This document shows positions 34,676-46,119 of a stretch of 64,000 nt of DNA, piece by piece; position 1 is the stretch's first letter; every line of letters starts with the position of its first letter. A program made the translations under genes and the position numbers. Source of the DNA: Allacma fusca (Eukaryota > Arthropoda > Collembola > Symphypleona > Sminthuridae). The DNA is taken from assembly GCA_947179485.1 (NCBI GenBank), contig OX359247.1, forward strand, positions 32,030,801 through 32,094,800, given 5' to 3'. The notes under the pieces were generated by a model, which saw only the letters and a program-made list of their open reading frames with translations, made no database searches and was not told the origin of the DNA.

Positions 34676-35472
34676 TAGACATGTTCATACCGTTCTTGTT
34701 TAAAATACCGTAATTACCGTTACCGTAAAGTGTAAAAACTCCGGTAATATTTTTAAGGTACGGTATCGTAAATTAATCCAATTATGGTAAAAACACGACT
34801 ATAAGTCGATTTTTATGGTATGTGTGTAAAGATATGAAGTAAAAAATCCAACATCAGTTATTCAACAATCAGTTTAGCGTCTTTGATGTCAACTAATGTG
34901 ACAGTATTAAATGTGCAGAAATTCCTTATAAAATAAGCTAGTTTGAAAAAAAATCAAATTTCCTTTTTTACATTCGTATGAAAAATATGAAAATCATAAA
35001 ATATAGAAAACGATACTGAATTCTTCGATCCATCTTCTAGTAATTTTTCCTGAACTAAATCTTTACCGAATTCGATCGTACTTATATTAATTTAGGAAGT
35101 GACTTCCCATCTTTCTCAAAACAGGTGAAGTGCCATCATGCCGTCAGACCCACTCAAAAATGACTCCAAACACTTGAATTACTAGACGCTCGACTTGGTT
35201 TAGATTCTAAATAATCAGTTCGATTAAGTTTTTTTCCATTTTGACACTACACACAATCTTTATTGTCGAACGAATTCCTTTCATTTTCGAGTTTAACTCT
35301 TTTTAATGAAAATTCGAGTATGTAACACCACAATTTTATGAGCCTTCCGCTGGATTGACGATATCGTATGGAGTTACGATATCGCTTCAAAAAACCGAGA
35401 ATTATCGTACCTAAACCGTACCTAAATTTTTTACGGTATTACCGTACTACGATACCGTAGTTGACATGTCTA
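34676..35472. mobile_element. hAT-like element, 'taccgta' word family
   Basis: Ends TAGACATGT / ACATGTCTA are inverted repeats with an exact 8-bp duplication CTTCTTTT (34668-34675, 35473-35480). Each terminal region carries palindromic taccgtaattaccgttaccgtaa words. It sits inside the dispersed repeat of 34310; the related copy near 39300 shows the uninterrupted site. Confidence 0.78.
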
Positions 35473-35480
35473 CTTCTTTT

Positions 35481-36069
35481 CCTCTGACCTGGAGCCTATT
35501 CCACCAATCTAACTTTGCGCTTTGCACTCCGCACTTTGCACTAAAAGCGCGAAGCAACCGTTCCACCGCTTCGCTTCGCACGGAGATTATGCGGAGTGCG
35601 AAGCGAAAGCTTCGCAGCCACTTATTTGTACTTTCTGTTCCACCAGAAAATCTTTCGCAAATGCAAGTGCAAATGATCCTCCCACTTTGCTGATTTTATT
35701 GCAAAGAGTTTAGACGCTTTGCATCCATTTACGTATACGGAAGTTTACAGACAATTATTTTTAAATTTAAGTTTTGCAAAATAATTTTAAGTATCCTTTA
35801 TCATGGTCAGGATGACCATTTTCGAAAAATCGTCTAGTTTTCCTTAAATACAAAAATTAATGGCTCCCTTTCGCATGTAGGTTCATTTAATTCACGCGAT
35901 TTATTATTTAATTGACTATTTAATTGGTTATTGACTATTCGGAAATCATTGAACATTAGGGTATATGGAAGAATTCCTGGGACCGAATTATCTTATGACT
36001 AGTAGAAGTTTCCTATAGCCGTAGTGAGTATATAGAAAAGTTTGACTGAGTATATGTTATTCATGGACA
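35481..36069. other. Spacer with 'gcgaagc' word cluster
   Basis: Between 35505 and 35720 the words gcgaagc, gctttgcac and gcttcgc recur in both orientations, like the interiors of the neighbouring word-array elements, but I could not find terminal repeats. The rest is unremarkable. Confidence 0.4.
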
Positions 36070-36861
36070 TAGTGGTCGGAACAATTCAATTCAATTCAAA
36101 ATTTACAATTCAATCCAGTTCGAATACTGAACTGGATTAAAATTGGGGTTTCAATTTGGTTCAGTAAAAAACAATTCAATTCAATTCAGTTCACTCTATG
36201 AACTGAACTGAATTGTAAACCATTTGGTTCGCAGAGCATATTTAAATACTGCCAAGGTGGCTAGGGTGGCGCGTCAGCTAAGGTCATCTCTCCTTAACCT
36301 TTTTATAGTATTATGTTGAGCTCATATAAAAAATAAAAATGCAAAATTTTGAAAAAATAAAATTTTAATAATTTTTGAAAAAATTAATCTAGTAGTACTG
36401 ACTGGTAAGTGTAAAAAAAATCCGTTGAAATCGGTGGAACAGTTTGTCGTTGTTGTGCTTTTACGTACAAACACGCATTCCGATTTCAACCATTAAAGAA
36501 CTCCAAGAGAGTGGCCTAAAGAATGTTCACAAAAAGCTTGAACAAAATTGGTTCGGAGTATCCGCGGACAACACTATCATATAAGGGGCCTGACGCCACC
36601 CTAAAAATATTAATACATATGTTTTAATGTTCGTTATATTGGCACAAAGATGGTGCTAAACTTATCCTTACCATATCGGTTTTGATTCAGCCTGAAATTG
36701 TTTTGAATTGGAATTCAAAGAAAACAATTCAATTCGATTCAACAGGTGAATTGAATTATTCGGTTCAGTAAACGCTCGAATTGAATTGAAAAATCCCTGA
36801 ATTGAACTGAACTGAATTGAATTGTAAAATTGCAATTTAAACTGAATTGGTCCGACCACTA
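36070..36861. mobile_element. hAT-like element, 'ttcgattcaa' word family, copy 2
   Basis: Perfect ends TAGTGGTCGGA / TCCGACCACTA with an exact 8-bp duplication CATGGACA (36062-36069, 36862-36869). The interior words are caattcaattcagttc and the like, on both strands. A GGGTGGCG-type MITE (36264-36601) is nested inside. Confidence 0.85.
36264..36601. mobile_element. TA-flanked MITE, second copy of the GGGTGGCG family
   Basis: Ends gggtggcgcgtcagc and gcctgacgccaccc between TA dinucleotides. It is shorter than the copy at 27185 and lacks its three internal repeats. Confidence 0.68.
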
Positions 36862-37105
36862 CATGGACATTCGAGAGGGATAATATACGGTGGAAACCCT
36901 CAGGAAGAGGTACGTGTAAAAGTGCCTTTTTACTTTACCTGTCTAATAGTCCTATACTATGTATAATACTTATTTTTGCTAAAATTTAAGCTAGGCCACA
37001 ATCCCTAGACGTAAAAATCCTCACATGCGTATAGCCTGATGTCTTATTTTCATAAGGAAATTTCCTTCCCTATTTCGTGGTCTGCTATTTATGGGCAATG
37101 TGGAC

Positions 37106-37942
37106 CTGACATGTCCAGCCTTCGAAGGCTAGCCTTCAATGAAGGCTTCATTGAAGGCGGAATTTCAATTTTCCACAGAGATCGACAACATACATACAGA
37201 TGCGCCATGATGGAGGGATTACTTTTGGGGGAATTTTGTTGAAGGATATATAAATATGTACGTAAAAACTTGAATTTCATTGAAATAGTGAAACTCAAAA
37301 TTTCATCGACTTTCAAAAACTCAAAATCCTTATGGGATTTAACATTAACTTTTTTTGAAAAGACAGGTCCCCACCTGTGGTATCGTTTTAAATTTTGAAA
37401 CTTTGGTGACGTGTCCTAGGAGAACGGGGCAAAATGCACTCGAGTTACATGAGTTTTGAAACATACTAGGTGAGTACTAAAACATGTGCTATGCTTTGTT
37501 TGAATCGGCTTGTACCATCCCAAAATGTTACCTTGTTAGAAGGCTTCGCGCATGCAATCAGCTACAATAGATAGTTACAAATACAACAATGAGAGTGTAC
37601 TAAAAACACTACAAATGCACGGTGAGACTTACTTCATTGGTTCTGATTTTAATAAACGAACTCAATTGAGTAAACTGTGTCGCTGATTTTTAGGTGTTTT
37701 ACCTGCAAAAGGGTTGTTTAAATAAATTGCTATGACATTTCGTGTTATGAAGGCTGAATAGGAAGGAAGGCTGTTTTTTTTGAAGGCTGAAGGCTGGAGG
37801 CATTAAATTAATAAGTAAAATAGGGCTGAAGGAAGGCAAAATATTTTGAAGGCTTCCTTTAATTGAAGGATGAAGGAATGCGTTTTTTCAAAAAATTGCC
37901 TTCGAAGGTTTGAAGGAAGGCAATTTCATTTGGACATCTCTG
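37106..37942. mobile_element. hAT-like element, 'ccttcgaagg' word family, copy 1
   Basis: Ends CTGACATGTCCA and TGGACATCTCTG are imperfect inverted repeats with an exact 8-bp duplication ATGTGGAC (37098-37105, 37943-37950). Next to each end is ccttcgaaggc, with further aggctgaaggaagg words toward the middle. It lies 60 bases from the orphan receptor exon. Confidence 0.82.
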
Positions 37943-38002
37943 ATGTGGACATCTTTGGCTATAAAGGAGTCTCTGATGGACAGAAAAACTTATTGACCTC
38001 AC

Positions 38003-38156
38003 AGCTTCAAATTCAACGGTGCAATTCTGACTGTCCAAGGGATAATAGTGCAAGTCCATCATACAAGATAAGGTTGTAGTGAACCGCATTCGGTACATCA
38101 CGCTCCCGTCCCCATGGAGACATACCGTTTTGTTCTTCGTCACGTCATGGAAAAAA
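38003..38156 (-). CDS. Orphan exon of a Cys-loop ligand-gated chloride channel (LCCH3/GABA-A beta-like)
   Basis: A 154-nt exon with an AG acceptor (38157-38158) and a GT donor (38001-38002) encodes [19 protein letters not shown], then [20 protein letters not shown] and QNCTVEFEA. This is the extracellular agonist-binding segment containing the signature Cys-loop C-x13-C. The borders match the usual exon junctions in this gene family. It has no stop or frameshift. I find no neighbouring exon (M1-M4 helices or signal region) within the window. It is either one exon of a gene with very long repeat-filled introns or a captured single exon. Confidence 0.75.
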
Positions 38157-38880
38157 CTATTCAAAAATTACACTCAATATTTTCCAGAAGAGCAAAATAT
38201 TTTAATACATTTCTGAAGAAAAAATACTATGAACTTAATAGTGCTTAACTGGCTAAATTTCTAGCATGACAGTTATATTTAATATAATATAATGAATATT
38301 ATATTTAAATAGAAAACATTATAACTAATTGAGAAATCGTTCACATCAGTGTAATGAATTCCAAACAGTCAGCATCCATTAAAAATTTGAAGAAACTTAC
38401 CCCCCCACGCGTTATGAATTACTTGAAGGACCCTTTATTTCCGGAAGGGATTATTTCGAGCATTGTGTTTAAGACTCAATATATAGATACTCAATGAACA
38501 AGGAATAGTGATATCTTACCTATGTTTATCATTGGCAAAGAAGTATCTGAAAAATCCCCAGAAAAGTGTAAATTTATTATGGGTGCTTTAACCGAAATGC
38601 GTAAATTGTTTTCGTGGAGCTAATCTCCCATCCACGTGCACACAGCTGTAAAGGCAGAGTTGTTGAAGACGCTCCAAAACATAAATCACAGCTCGTTCAT
38701 GGGATCCTTTCAGTGAAGGGATCCCGTCCCGATCTGAATCCCAGTCTTAAACGAAATGATCCAAATTCCACTATTTCTACAAGAGCAGCTCCAATAATAG
38801 CGAAAGTTTACTTTAAAACGTATTCACGTATAGAATAACAAATTGTAGACGGAACAATTCCCATACATGATTAGAATGGA
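38157..38880. other. Spacer, no gene seen
   Basis: AT-rich, with no recognisable coding or structural signal. Confidence 0.4.
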
Positions 38881-39330
38881 CTTAGCACCCACATATCCAG
38901 CACCCACACTAGCACCCACGTCACGTAATATCTTTTGAGAAAATGGGAATTTCGGCAAAATGAGTACATGGCCGAGTAGGTGTAGTCATATGAAGTTGAA
39001 ATAAACTATAATCAGCTTGGTGTAAACTACTTGGTACCAAAGTTGGACTTTGAATTTTTTCGACTTGATTCACTAAAAACGTAATATCTTTTGAGAAAAT
39101 GGGAATTTCGGCAAAATGAGTACATGGCCGAGTAGGTGTAGTCATATGAAGTTGAAATAAACTATAATCAGCTTGGTGTAAACTACTTGGTACCAAAGTT
39201 GGACTTTGAATTTTTTCGACTTGATTCACTAATTGGGATCTTATTGGTTTAATGTTTCCGATGTCCTGAGTTACGCAGTTGTGGTTTGATCCTACTCCGT
39301 AGACGAAGGTTTTAACATTTTTTTCTTTTC
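38880..39330. repeat. Dispersed repeat family with a 156-bp tandem duplication
   Basis: Two copies of a 156-bp unit (38923-39078 and 39079-39234) are practically identical by eye, so any minus-strand frame repeats its peptide twice. Flanking motifs (agcacccacactagcaccc on the left, gatcctactccgtagacgaa on the right) match the copy at 34310 and, inverted, 51870-51925. Confidence 0.75.
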
Positions 39331-39479
39331 CTCCGCCCTAGCTGCTCTTTTTCTGTACACCTTTTGGCACCTACGTTGTTTCATTGTTACGTCGCCCCGA
39401 TCCTTTTTCTTCCTTTCTTACTTCAATTCTCTCCAGTCTGGAATTTTGTCTCCTTCAAACTGGATTTGAAACATGATAA

Positions 39480-40001
39480 TTAAGATTTGCCAATTTGTGA
39501 CTCCTTTCTCTCTGTATATATTGTACCACAATCGTCTCTTACGAAACCTCCCGAATGAAAGGATATCCCCTGAAGGTAATTAACCGGTCCCAAGCGACCT
39601 TCGTTGACCGTTCCCTTTCCAACACTTTTCATGATGTGACTATGAAGTCTTTTGTCATAGTCTACGCCGGGTTGATGGATAATAACATTAGGAGGAGGCC
39701 TCACGATTGTTGATTGACCTTCCCCGTTTGGCCCAAGGCCTCGTTGGGTAACGTAACTACAAAAAGATAAATAAAAGCTAGTCTACACTTACTTGCGAAT
39801 AAACTTTGTAACGAAACGGCCAAGATATAATACCCTAGGCGGTTGGCCATTAAATTTGCGGTCCAAATAGTTCCACTCTCTTTGTGAAGTTTTAAGGCCT
39901 TCCAGGCCTCAGGGAACTCAAAAACAACATCCGCGGCACGCTTTCGCCGAGCTTCTTCTCTCTGGTCCGAAAATGGTGGATACAATTCTTTTCCATCAGA
40001 C
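39480..40001 (-). pseudogene. Unidentified two-exon fragment
   Basis: An exon at 39793-40001 with acceptor and donor reads DGKELYPPFSDQREEARRKR and continues hydrophobic toward GYYILAVSLQ. A second exon at 39480-39756 has a long frame (YVTQRGLGPNGEGQSTIVRP and onward to a stop at 39480). The phases of the two long frames do not join, so one base has been lost or the model is wrong. I recognise no family. It could belong to the Mutator-like unit to its right. Confidence 0.3.
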
Positions 40002-40150
40002 CTGTAACAAAAGAGTGGTGAAAATGTATAGCAACGTCAACGTGTTCAAAACAAAGGGTGTTGCTCAAGAATTGTCAGCGAAGCAATGAGGAGACAACGA
40101 CCTCCTGAATGGTGGTGTTCTGTCGTCACCAAAAGCAAAAAAAAGTTAAT

Positions 40151-40944
40151 ATATATATATATATATATAATATATAATCTTTATTCAGGTCGATTTTATG
40201 GCGTTAGCCCTTACAACCTTTAGATGCGTGTACATTATTTCTTAAAATAGTTTTATAATAATACTCTTAACCTACTTAAATTAGTTATTCACAGTCAGTC
40301 ATATAATTATAATACAATTGTCTTAGTTTTACCGCGTAGCACCAGAATATGTATAAGTTCTTATATTCCTGTGTTGTCATTCCATCTTTAAACATAAGTG
40401 TTAAAAAGTCACTTCTCTTGCATTGATCTTTATTTAGCTTTAACAAATGCCTACCGTCTTTGTAATGTGGGCAAATAAACATCACATGGTAGGTATCTTC
40501 TGTGTCATGTAGATTACATAGTTCACATTTGTATGTTTTATCTATTTTCCAAAGTTTGTTGATTGAATTCAGTTTGTACGTCTTTCCAATAACGCTTATG
40601 TAGGGCATTCCTCCTCTGAGTGTTTGGATGAGTCTTATTACATTCCAGTTTAAGTCACATTCAAAGTGTTGGCTCTTGCTTATGTGCGTTTTGAAACTGG
40701 GAAACTGGGGAAATTTTTGACTTTGTAGCATTTCCTTTACATCCTGGTTTACAAGCCATTGGAAGTATTTTGCTACTAATATATTAATGTTTGTATTCAT
40801 ATAGTCTTTGTTTAGCTTATTATATTCCTCTAGCATGTCAGCTTCCCTAAACATTATCTTAACATTATGTATCCAAGTCATTGCAGTATCCTCATTCTTT
40901 TTACATTCAAGGTAACAATTCAGACTTATATTATCCTTTTCCTT
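40151..40944 (-). mobile_element. 5'-truncated non-LTR retrotransposon (LINE)
   Basis: Flanked by an exact 14-bp direct repeat aaaaaaaagttaat (40137-40150 and 40945-40958), the kind of long target duplication left by target-primed reverse transcription. The 3' end on the minus strand carries AATAAA followed by a (TA)n tail at about 40151-40180. Only the C-terminal part of the ORF remains. Confidence 0.85.
40285..40881 (-). pseudogene. LINE reverse-transcriptase C-terminal fragment with zinc knuckle
   Basis: About 198 residues, ending at 40285. The motif CELCNLHDTEDTYHVMFICP followed by HYKDGRHLL is the C-x2-C ... H-x4-C segment found after the RT domain of jockey/R1/I-group LINEs. The RT catalytic core is absent because the element is 5'-truncated. 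The frame is open to the truncation point, so the insertion is fairly young. Confidence 0.75.
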
Positions 40945-40958
40945 AAAAAAAAGTTAAT

Positions 40959-41455
40959 AATGTTATTCCTCCGGCATTGTCCAACGTGCACACACAAGCA
41001 AAAATACCACAAGCATGTTTTTATAGTTCAACGTTATTTATTACCAATAGGAAGCTTGTTACTTAGCCGCTAACTACATTACCATTCCATTACATCCTTT
41101 GAATTTTTTACGATAATGTGTAGCTACGATACCTGAATCTAGAAAATAACTTAACGAATGAATACATAAGCACGCGCATGCTAATACGGAAATTGTTGAT
41201 CTATACAACATCATTTTGTGCACTACACATTTATATAATTGCATGTCATACCACATTGTGTACGTTCGTAATACTGGATGGAAATTTCAAAACTACTTTT
41301 ACAAGGAACATGTGATGGAGATTGTGAGGAGATGGACAGCGTGGACAGTTAATGTTAATACAAGTTACAATACAATACAAGCGTAAGTGTTTACACCATA
41401 AACGGTGATGTTACATCTACACACAAGCAAGTAGTTACTGGCCAGTTTTCGATTA
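40959..41455. other. Downstream flank of the Mutator-like gene, no gene seen
   Basis: AT-rich sequence between the LINE and the last stop of the Mutator-like gene. I looked here for an inverted counterpart of the tandem array at 46120-48165 and did not find one. Confidence 0.35.
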
Positions 41456-44400
41456 CTACTGACGTGCTGCTAATCTGTACCACAATAAAGACACGCATTC
41501 ATGCCTGGGACACACTCGCGCGGATGTCATATGGTCATTTATAAGGCTATTGTACACTTGCAGCTCTCCTTCCCATGGAAACACTGTGAAGTAATGATTT
41601 GGATTTTTTGTAACAACGACGCTGCAGCTAACTTGTACAACTTCTGGCACACGTTGATTTGTAAAGGAACATCGTCGAACTTTGTTCCGTGCTCGCAGCT
41701 GTTGCCATACATGGTTGGACTCAGTATCACAATTGGAACTGGATCATATTGCTGTTGGTAATGCAGTCGTTGAGAAATCAGCCGATTGCTGACCCCTGGG
41801 TGAGGCCACAGGCGTAACTTGGACTCGCCGTTCATGTTGGCAACGATCTTTGCAGTGGTCTTCTCCCAATAATGACCTGTAGCTAGTGGAGTTGTAACGG
41901 TATGATCTGTGCACTTCGAAACTTCCTCAAAGACACGAAAGATATCATTAAGTGCTTTGCCAACCATCTCGTATTCAGAGTACCACATATCGAATACAAC
42001 GTTTTTCTCGCTCAGCCTTCCCTGTTCTGCTTTAACAAATTTGTCATACTTGGTAACATTCAACATCCAGTGCTTCTTTGCATGATTGAACTTAAACTTT
42101 CCAACCAAGTTTACGCACTCAACTACAGCGGCGGCTGTTTCTGCGTTGGGTAGATCATCTCGGGAAAAAAGGCTCGAATGTTGGAGTACGTTTCTAGAAG
42201 GTAAGTTAATACCATTAGAGTGTTATCCAGCGGACAAGAGTTAGTAAACGTGTACTCCGGTAGATCTTTGGCCTTATTTCCCCAAGGAACAAACGGAAGG
42301 CCTTTAAAAGTATCACTGGACCCATTCGGGCGAGCTACTTGGACGCCCTTTCTGTTCCAACCTTCTTCAATGGACATACCCTGCTGATTCTGGAATGAGG
42401 CAGAACTCAGAAGCCGCTTCTGAGTCTTCATAGAATGCCGTTTTGGTGTCATGAAATTCCCAGCAGTAGTTGTCTGCACTTGTTTTGCGTTGGGAGTTGG
42501 TGTCGGTTTTACGCTTTTCAATGCTGCGGCGTTCTTCTTCCGCTCGTTTCCAGTTTGCTTGTGCAGCGTTGCAAGAAATTCCTTGCATCTGCCTGAACAC
42601 ATACGTGACCAATAAGAATAGTAAGTATCAATAGGGTCTTTTGTGCAGACTGCTATGCAATACTCAATCACAGCCTTACCTTGAAACATGCTCTTGGATG
42701 CACGAACGTATCTTCCAACTTTCGATCTCCGATTCCTTTGCTCGTCTATTTTAATGGTTTTGTTCCAGTACTCAGCAGGCCACTGATGATCGCGGATGTG
42801 AGTGTCTCCTCGGATGTCATACATAACGTGAGTTAGTAACGGGGTGTATGGCAAGATGTCACGAAGCAAGTAAGACGCAAAACTCGTGCTATGATACGCA
42901 CTGGGTTTGGTACTGTTGTGTTTCAAAGCGTCATCAGCGATGTTGGAGGCCATGTCTTGGAAAACAATTCCGAAACATGTCGACTTATAAATAGAAGCTT
43001 TGTCGCTAGAACCAGTCGCTCGGGCAACAACAAGAGCACAGAATGGAAGGAATCTGTATTAATTGCAAACAATTATACCACAAATCCCATATGTACCAAA
43101 TGTTCCATGTACCAGTTATTTCGTGTCTTACCTGTATTATCACCAACAGGAAATGTGCGGTGTATAGTTGTTAGTGTGTTGTCCACGTCCATCGTATGGT
43201 TTTCACTTAGACAGAGGGTCATTACTTTTCTAATGTAAAACAACAATTTTCCCATTGTTGTGGAAGTCAAAAATTTCTTCAACAAGTACTTCAGGTCGTG
43301 AACGACGTCTGACTGTTTGGGATAGTGAACCCGGAGCTCCAGCATCAACGTTTTCATCATGTGTGCTCGACAAACGTGGAAATTGACATGAAAAGGCTGA
43401 CGCTGGTTGCAAAGTTCCATGTAGCACATGTTGAGATAATCCTTGATTTTCACACCGTCACCGAAGACATCTAGTGCGGCGTACATAAGAGCTAACCCAA
43501 AATCTGTCTCAATTCTTTGGAATAGTTGCTTATTCCTTAGGCGACCAACCTTTACTCTACAGAAATATCAACAAATTAAAACGGATGAAGTTGTATGTGA
43601 AACTACTGGGAAAACATTGTACAACATTTAACCTACTTCTTGCTGTATCCCCTGAGAATATCTGACAAGTTGTCAGCACTGTGAGTATTGGTCAGGAACT
43701 CGCAAACAGCAATAGGAGCAAATCCTTTGAAAGGACTTGCTATGCTCAAAGCATACATGTACGTTCGTGTGGATCCTTCTAAATCCGGTATTTCCTGCAC
43801 CAAAGTCCCTGTGGCATCGAAATGAGCAATCACTGGTTGTTTGTAATAATGAAGGGCATCAATAATGTTGGCTTGCTCGTCGCTGTACATTAATGCATAA
43901 AAGGGGAGATTGCTCAGTAAACGAATAAACCGCTGGCCACTAATGCGCTGTCTTACATTCCTCAACAAGGTCCCAATAGGGATCGGCACAATTATCTCCC
44001 TCCTTGTTTAGCTGTAAACTCATAACTTCGATGCAATGCCAATAACGTGTATTGGAATGACTTTTGTGGACATTTAAGTAAGTCGAATCGGTTGTACTAC
44101 CTCATACTTCATTTTACCAAATAGACGTTGCTCTGGCCTAGTGTTTTCGTTGCCAGCTAGTATCGCTTCCATGTCCACGTCTCTATGTATTTCAGTGGCA
44201 ACAGCTGCGGGAGTCTGGTGAGCCAACCTCTTTTTAACATCTTCCCTTCGGTAATTTTGAAATTTCCGAGAAAATATGTCAATCTCGCTATGAAAGAATC
44301 CACCGTAGCAACTGCAAAACATTATAACTACATTAATCTTGTTTTCAAATGTAGTTCCAAACCCCAAACCGTTGAGGCAATGTTCTTACCGTGCCGTGAA

Positions 44401-46007
44401 CTTCAAGGGAGAACCTGTGTTGTTGCGCTTACACTGCATAATAAAATGCATGCATTTTGGATGCTTGCAGTGTCCCTGCGTGTATATGTAGGATTCTTTG
44501 CTTGTCGGAGTGAAACGAGTTTTTATGAAAACAAGAACGCAGAACTTATTCACGGCAGCGAAGGCTTCGTTGACAAAATCCGTCCATCCACGTAGTAAAT
44601 TATCCTTGCCATCGGCGAATCCAACGAACCGACTCCAACCTACGTTGTCAACTTCAAAGTTGTAGACAATCACAACCACGTCGGTCCCATGAACAGCCTA
44701 TACGTATACATTGACATACGGTAAATGCAAGACTGATGCATCGGAGCAGCATGGAAGACTATGTTCAGTAATGCAAAATTACCGTATTGATCATCTTATC
44801 AGTTTGTTCGAAGTGACTCACTGGAAACGATCCTGTCCTTGCGCTGATCTTGGGCCGAAACTCACAATCAGAGCATTCCGATGGATGGTTGCTGCTCACA
44901 TCGTCAGTAAAGCACCGGTCCTGTTCCAAGTAACGAAAAGCTTGCAGATCATTAGACTGAACTTCGTTGGTGTTGATGCAATGATCCAGTTTGGGTTCTG
45001 CATCTGACACGTTGGGTTCACGCTCTTCAGAGGGTTCCCGAGACGAATCTGTTTGCGAATGATTTAATCCTAAATTAAAGTCATACATTTCTTCATGGTC
45101 CAACAGTGCGAACATGCATATCATACCACTCGATGAGATGGTTAAAATCCTTGATCGTTTCCGGGATAGCCTCGGCGAGGAACACCTGATCAACGGGCCA
45201 AGCATGCTTCGCTTGGTCTTTTCCAATTCCTGCTCAAAACAGTCTTCAGTGCTCTTGTTCTTAGTCTCGTTGACTTGAGCATGGCCTACAATGGCACTAA
45301 TTTCCTCGGGTGCCATACGACGAACTATAACAACAACAACCTTACATCGTGTTTTAACATGTCAATTTAAGGATAATTAGGGGAGAGTAAACAACGTGGA
45401 ATAGAACCTGAGACGGATTTCAGAACACGAGATGGTAATGAAACAAATGATGTTCCGCAGCATGTAGGACACATCCAATCAGCCAAGGCAACCTTGCGCA
45501 AATCTACTCTAACACACAGGACGTGATACCATTGCGAGCACTGCGTACATTCGACCCAGCCACCCTCAGCATGGCCCAAGCAGTGCCCACAACGTTCGCT
45601 CCTCGGCACCGGTGGTTTTGGAGTAGAATGGACTACAGGAGATGGCAGCATCCCCGTAATTTCATGCAGTTGACGTAAATATGCCGTATGCAACATTACA
45701 AAACAGAGATATACAATGGTATGAGAAAAGGGGTCCCATGTTTGTAAACACGTGAGAAATAACCGAATGTAGCGCCTACCCTAAGTCCGTCCCGATTTTC
45801 CCGATACATAGTCCATAAAATCTGACGGTCCCCATCCGATGCCGTCAGATAAAACGTCCGAACGAGTTGATCATACACCCCCTTTTGTTTCCTGTATGAC
45901 GCCGTCATCCAGTCATTAGGAACGGAAGAGATGCTAACCATAGCATCCACTAAAGCCCTTAATGGAACTTTCTCCTGACTCCATTTCTGTTTCCTTGGTC
46001 TACCCAT
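41456..46007 (-). pseudogene. Mutator/NOF-like transposase gene with PHD finger and cysteine-peptidase-like C-terminus
   Basis: A multi-exon minus-strand gene. The first exon, 45780-46007, starts MGRPRKQKWSQEKVPLRALV. Exon ~45400-45640 holds a PHD finger (CGHCLGHAEGGWVECTQC..WYHVLC..WMCPTC, C4HC3 spacing). Exons 44783-45324, 44390-44697 (with YTQGHCKHPKCMHF) and 44101-44311 follow. Exon 43637-43995 contains VIAHFDATGTLVQEI (first catalytic Asp candidate). Exon 43132-43556 contains IETDFGLAL (second Asp) and FHVCRAHMMK (C-x2-H of Mutator transposases). The C-terminal region has SCPLDNTLMVLTYLL and, downstream, NHYFTVFPWEGELQVYNSL, like the Cys and His boxes of papain-fold ubiquitin/SUMO peptidases. 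At least two frameshifts (near 42140 and 41655) show that this copy is decayed. The superfamily call is moderate; the domain motifs are directly visible. Confidence 0.6.
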
Positions 46008-46119
46008 GCTGTGAATAATAATGCAACAAGACAATTAACGCTAAGTGCATACAATCCGACGTACAAATCGTAAATAAATATATCTACGTACAGTCGAAGA
46101 AATTGCACAATCACAACTA

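Noticed and set aside
38921-39229. Minus-strand ORF with a perfectly duplicated 50-residue peptide
   Set aside because: The duplication is of the 156-bp DNA repeat unit. 156 is divisible by 3, so the frame simply repeats, and there is no coding evidence.
41095-41450. Inverted arm matching the 323-bp array at the other end of the Mutator-like gene
   Set aside because: By eye only scattered short matches; not enough to claim a terminal inverted repeat.
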